A program made the position numbers and the translations under genes. The notes under the pieces are model-generated. The model saw only the letters and a program-made list of their open reading frames with translations. It did no database searches and was not told the DNA's origin. Of a DNA stretch of 64,000 bases, positions 61,555 to 64,000 are shown piece by piece. The first letter of the stretch is position 1. Each line of letters begins with the position of its first letter. The stretch is from NCBI GenBank assembly GCA_900708905.1, contig CAADRB010000026.1:363423-427422 (forward strand), given 5' to 3'. The stretch comes from Hymenolepis diminuta. Lineage: Eukaryota; Platyhelminthes; Cestoda; Cyclophyllidea; Hymenolepididae.

Positions 61555-63357
61555 TTAGGGCAGAAAATGGAAGAAGTGCTGGAGAAAATGTGAAAGAAGG
61601 AGTACAAGTAGGATGAAAGGCGAAAAGTGATTCCGAGAAATGGAATTGCACTTGGGTCTACTGCAAAAACATATGCGTCTGCTGATCGAATGGGATTCAT
61701 GGAGACACACAGGTGATATTTGAAAGCGTATGTTGAGATTACTTGAGCATGTTCGGATATATAGATCATCATGTTCTAAATCTGAAGATTCAAAAGTAAA
61801 TAATAGCCATTAAAATTTTACCAGAGAACAAAAATCTCCCAAATGAGCTGATAATGCGTTTTAACAATCAAATTGGCAGAAATATTTCTTTAGTGAGGTG
61901 CTGATCATTAAAATCGCTAAATACGTACAAGTCTGTCTCGATTTGTGGTATCTCCCTTAGCAAACACGTGTGGCACCCTTAACAAATTTATCTCATATTT
62001 TTAATAATACAGTCACGAGAATGTCAGCACACTAAGATAGGATAAACTGAATGATACCCCTATTAATACCTTTAATTCATTTAAGGACCTTGATTCTAAT
62101 AATTCCCGACAAAAATAATAATTTATCCTGAAATTCTATTTTCACATTTCTTTATACAGTTTGATAATGCCTTTTAAACGCTTCTTGGTTGTTTGAAAAG
62201 TTCAAAAATTATTCTGATTGATATGCCTGTCGCTAAGTGCCGGCTATGTCAAGTGCTCTGTATCATCATAAGCCGGCACAAGACTATGACAATAGGAGGA
62301 CAGAAACTATTCCTTGCCACATAAGTTACATTGTGTTAAAAGTAAGGTTTTATATGCCATAGACTATTAACTTCTAAACTTATTACTGATATGTTTTGAC
62401 GCCAGTTATGTAAATCGCTTTCGATTTTCACCCTATTATCAGCAACTAGCCGTGCGACGAGTACCAAATGTGCCAAATAAGCATCCACAGATCTCAATCT
62501 CGTGATCTCTGATATGGCAAAACCGTGAAGCTATTGCGCCGACACCCATACGTTTTATTGCAAACTGAATGATGCAACTATTTTGTTTTTTGGGAGAAAG
62601 TTTAGCAAAACACGATTTTTGTTTATCTGATCAGTGCATTATAGAAAAAGTCAAGTCATCACTTATAACTTACAGATTAAGCCCAAAATTTAATTCTGTT
62701 TCTTTAACTCTACACTTTTCTCATTGGAAAAAAGGTATATATTGGAATGATGATAAACATTTCTGATGAAATAAGCATAATAATCATAAAGAGTTTAGGT
62801 AATTTAATTAGCACTTTTGATATGTCTGAATCTTGAATAAACGTATGATGCCTTCCAACTGTTTGTTTTCGGCTGAATATTACCAAATTGTATGCAATAA
62901 GTCTCTAGCGTAACTGATTTTGGAGAGATTTATGTGCTCGCTTCTTTGTAACGACTGAATAAAATGCCCTTTACTATATTAAACCAAAACAATATAGATA
63001 ACGATAGGAAGAGATAAATATTGGCATGGTAACATAAAGTTTATTGCATACTAAGCATTACATACCTAAGAGTTTTAAAGCTCAATGTCCTGCTTACAGT
63101 AAAACCTGGTTCGATTCCTAATCCTAATTCCTAATAAATTGATAACATGCTTATTCTTGCTAAAGGAACAGACATTTTTCTTATTCATTCATAAAATTTA
63201 ATCGCACCTTCGTTAAGTGGTCCACGAATCCACTTCACACAATATCCGTTGCATAATTTGAAGGGAATGTCATTAAAGTTGAGAAGCGTCCGATTAAATG
63301 GATCTCGACAGTACGGATGTTTATCGGATCGACATTCAACACAAAGTATACTCTGAA
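61555..63357 (-). CDS. Ly6/quiver(sleepless)-like GPI-anchored protein, 5' end missing
   Basis: Two minus-strand exons, 63357-63208 and 61781-61555, join in phase. The first is preceded by acceptor cgttttatttatag and ends GAAG|GTGCGA; the second is preceded by cttttgaatcttcag. Joined, about 124 residues remain, with ten cysteines spaced as in three-finger Ly6/uPAR proteins: CVECRSDKHPYCRDPFN, then LCNGYCVKWIRGP, then IRTCSS, then SPVCLHE, then ICFCSRPKCN. The final CxC...CN is the family hallmark. After it comes a short spacer and a hydrophobic tail (FILLVLLLSHF...), as expected for GPI attachment. The CxxC...DPF start and RTC core resemble the quiver/sleepless group, which in insects modulates potassium channels and nicotinic receptors. 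The signal-peptide exon was not found within 63358-64000 and probably lies beyond the window. An out-of-frame 94-codon frame on the same strand overlaps the last exon. Confidence 0.87.
62237..62279. repeat. 9-bp perfect inverted repeat in Ly6 intron
   Basis: gtgccggct at 62237-62245 and agccggcac at 62271-62279 are exact inverses with a 25-base loop. They are GC-rich within an AT-rich intron, so a stem-loop could form on either strand. Confidence 0.6.
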
Positions 63358-64000
63358 CTATAAATAAAACGAAAATCCTTCATTAATTTATTAATTTTGG
63401 CAAGAGATGAGAATATTCAGTTCAGATCAAATTTAATTACTGCCAACAATTCAATTCCAGCATGTTAACAATAAATGAAAATTGAATTAATTCTCTTTCT
63501 AAGAACATTTCCAATATGTATTCTTGGTATATCCTTAAGCGAGGTTAATTTTGTCTAAGTTGCAGAACATTTGTATTTATGATAATCAACTTAAAAGTTA
63601 ATAAATTAATCTCTCTTTGATTTGAATAATAAAATAGGTTTGCAAGTAAAACCCTAATTTAAACTGCATATATGTGTAGTGGTTTCCTAACTTTCGAGTA
63701 AATTAATTGTCTCCTGATAAATGTCCTCCCTTTATAATAACATAATTTTGACGATTTCAGTCAATCGACATGACCTGATTTTCACATTGCACTGAGAACA
63801 TCATTTTCGACCAGTCTCAACCGATGCCCACTTATCCTGTGTTTCCACACTGTATATCTATACAAAAAACTCTGTACATACGCACCTTGATGGTAGCTGC
63901 CAGCTAACTTTCTATAATTCAACACACCTCAACTTCCTATCTTCTGGTTGGGGATCATTGGAGCAGCTTTAGGTAGGATTAGAGCTACTTAATATCAAAA
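63358..64000. other. intronic or 5' flank of the Ly6-like gene
   Basis: Every minus-strand ATG here was followed for a hydrophobic leader ending at a phase-1 donor; none fits. No other feature is recognised. Confidence 0.5.

Noticed and set aside
61488..61772. 94-codon minus-strand frame
   Set aside because: It overlaps the last exon of the Ly6-like gene in another frame; only the spliced frame gives the cysteine pattern.
63109..63119. Perfect tRNA B box ggttcgattcc
   Set aside because: The surrounding bases do not form the T stem or other tRNA arms and no A box is well placed; not a tRNA gene.
1..64000. Bacterial-style features (operons, CRISPR arrays, phage)
   Set aside because: Gene density, introns, polyadenylation signals and retroelements all indicate animal nuclear DNA.

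Overview
The window reads as AT-rich animal nuclear DNA, most likely from a flatworm (cestode or trematode). The genes have GT-AG introns up to 3.3 kb and are sparse. The transposon debris is Ty3/gypsy-like, including one gag with the C-x2-H-x9-C-x3-C cysteine motif that I recall from the CsRn1 group first described in a liver fluke. There are no operons, ribosome binding sites, CRISPR arrays or bacterial genes. The species assignment is inference from gene structure and element types. || Three genes are assigned by clear protein similarity. ARL5, a small GTPase, is on + with exons 6453-6943 and 10239-10284. SNU13/NHP2L1, a 15.5K kink-turn protein, is on -, 15307-15753 plus a probable ATG-only exon near 15985. 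A Ly6/quiver(sleepless)-like GPI-anchored protein is on -, exons 61555-61781 and 63208-63357; single-frame gene finding would miss it entirely. A fourth gene, 40085-41299 (+), is an intronless 404-residue seven-helix receptor of rhodopsin-like layout in which almost every class A signature is substituted. || Mobile DNA: (1) 11170-12958 (+), an internally deleted gypsy element with an intact gag-type reading frame, the end of pol, a polypurine tract and a 3' LTR. (2) 17533-20135 (-), a decayed gag-protease-RT-RNaseH-integrase series with stops, frameshifts and an altered RT active site. (3) 55535-57515 (+), a decayed gypsy element with two recognisable LTRs flanking only gag and the integrase tail. 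(4) A three-copy dispersed repeat of about 345 bp at 43.8, 45.7 and 47.5 kb. (5) Two copies of a tRNA-like SINE at 23.5 and 52.1 kb. || Several further segments combine open frames with good splice sites but have no recognised family (42117-42518, 52968-53096, 32238-32583, 48191-48711, 3028-3221, 49057-49230). They are listed at low confidence as possible exons. A frameshifted intronless fragment at 50.4-50.7 kb looks like a processed pseudogene. The rest is AT-rich intergenic or intronic sequence. I see no evidence for a multi-gene functional system. The best new material is the hidden Ly6 gene, the atypical receptor and the unassigned spliced small genes.
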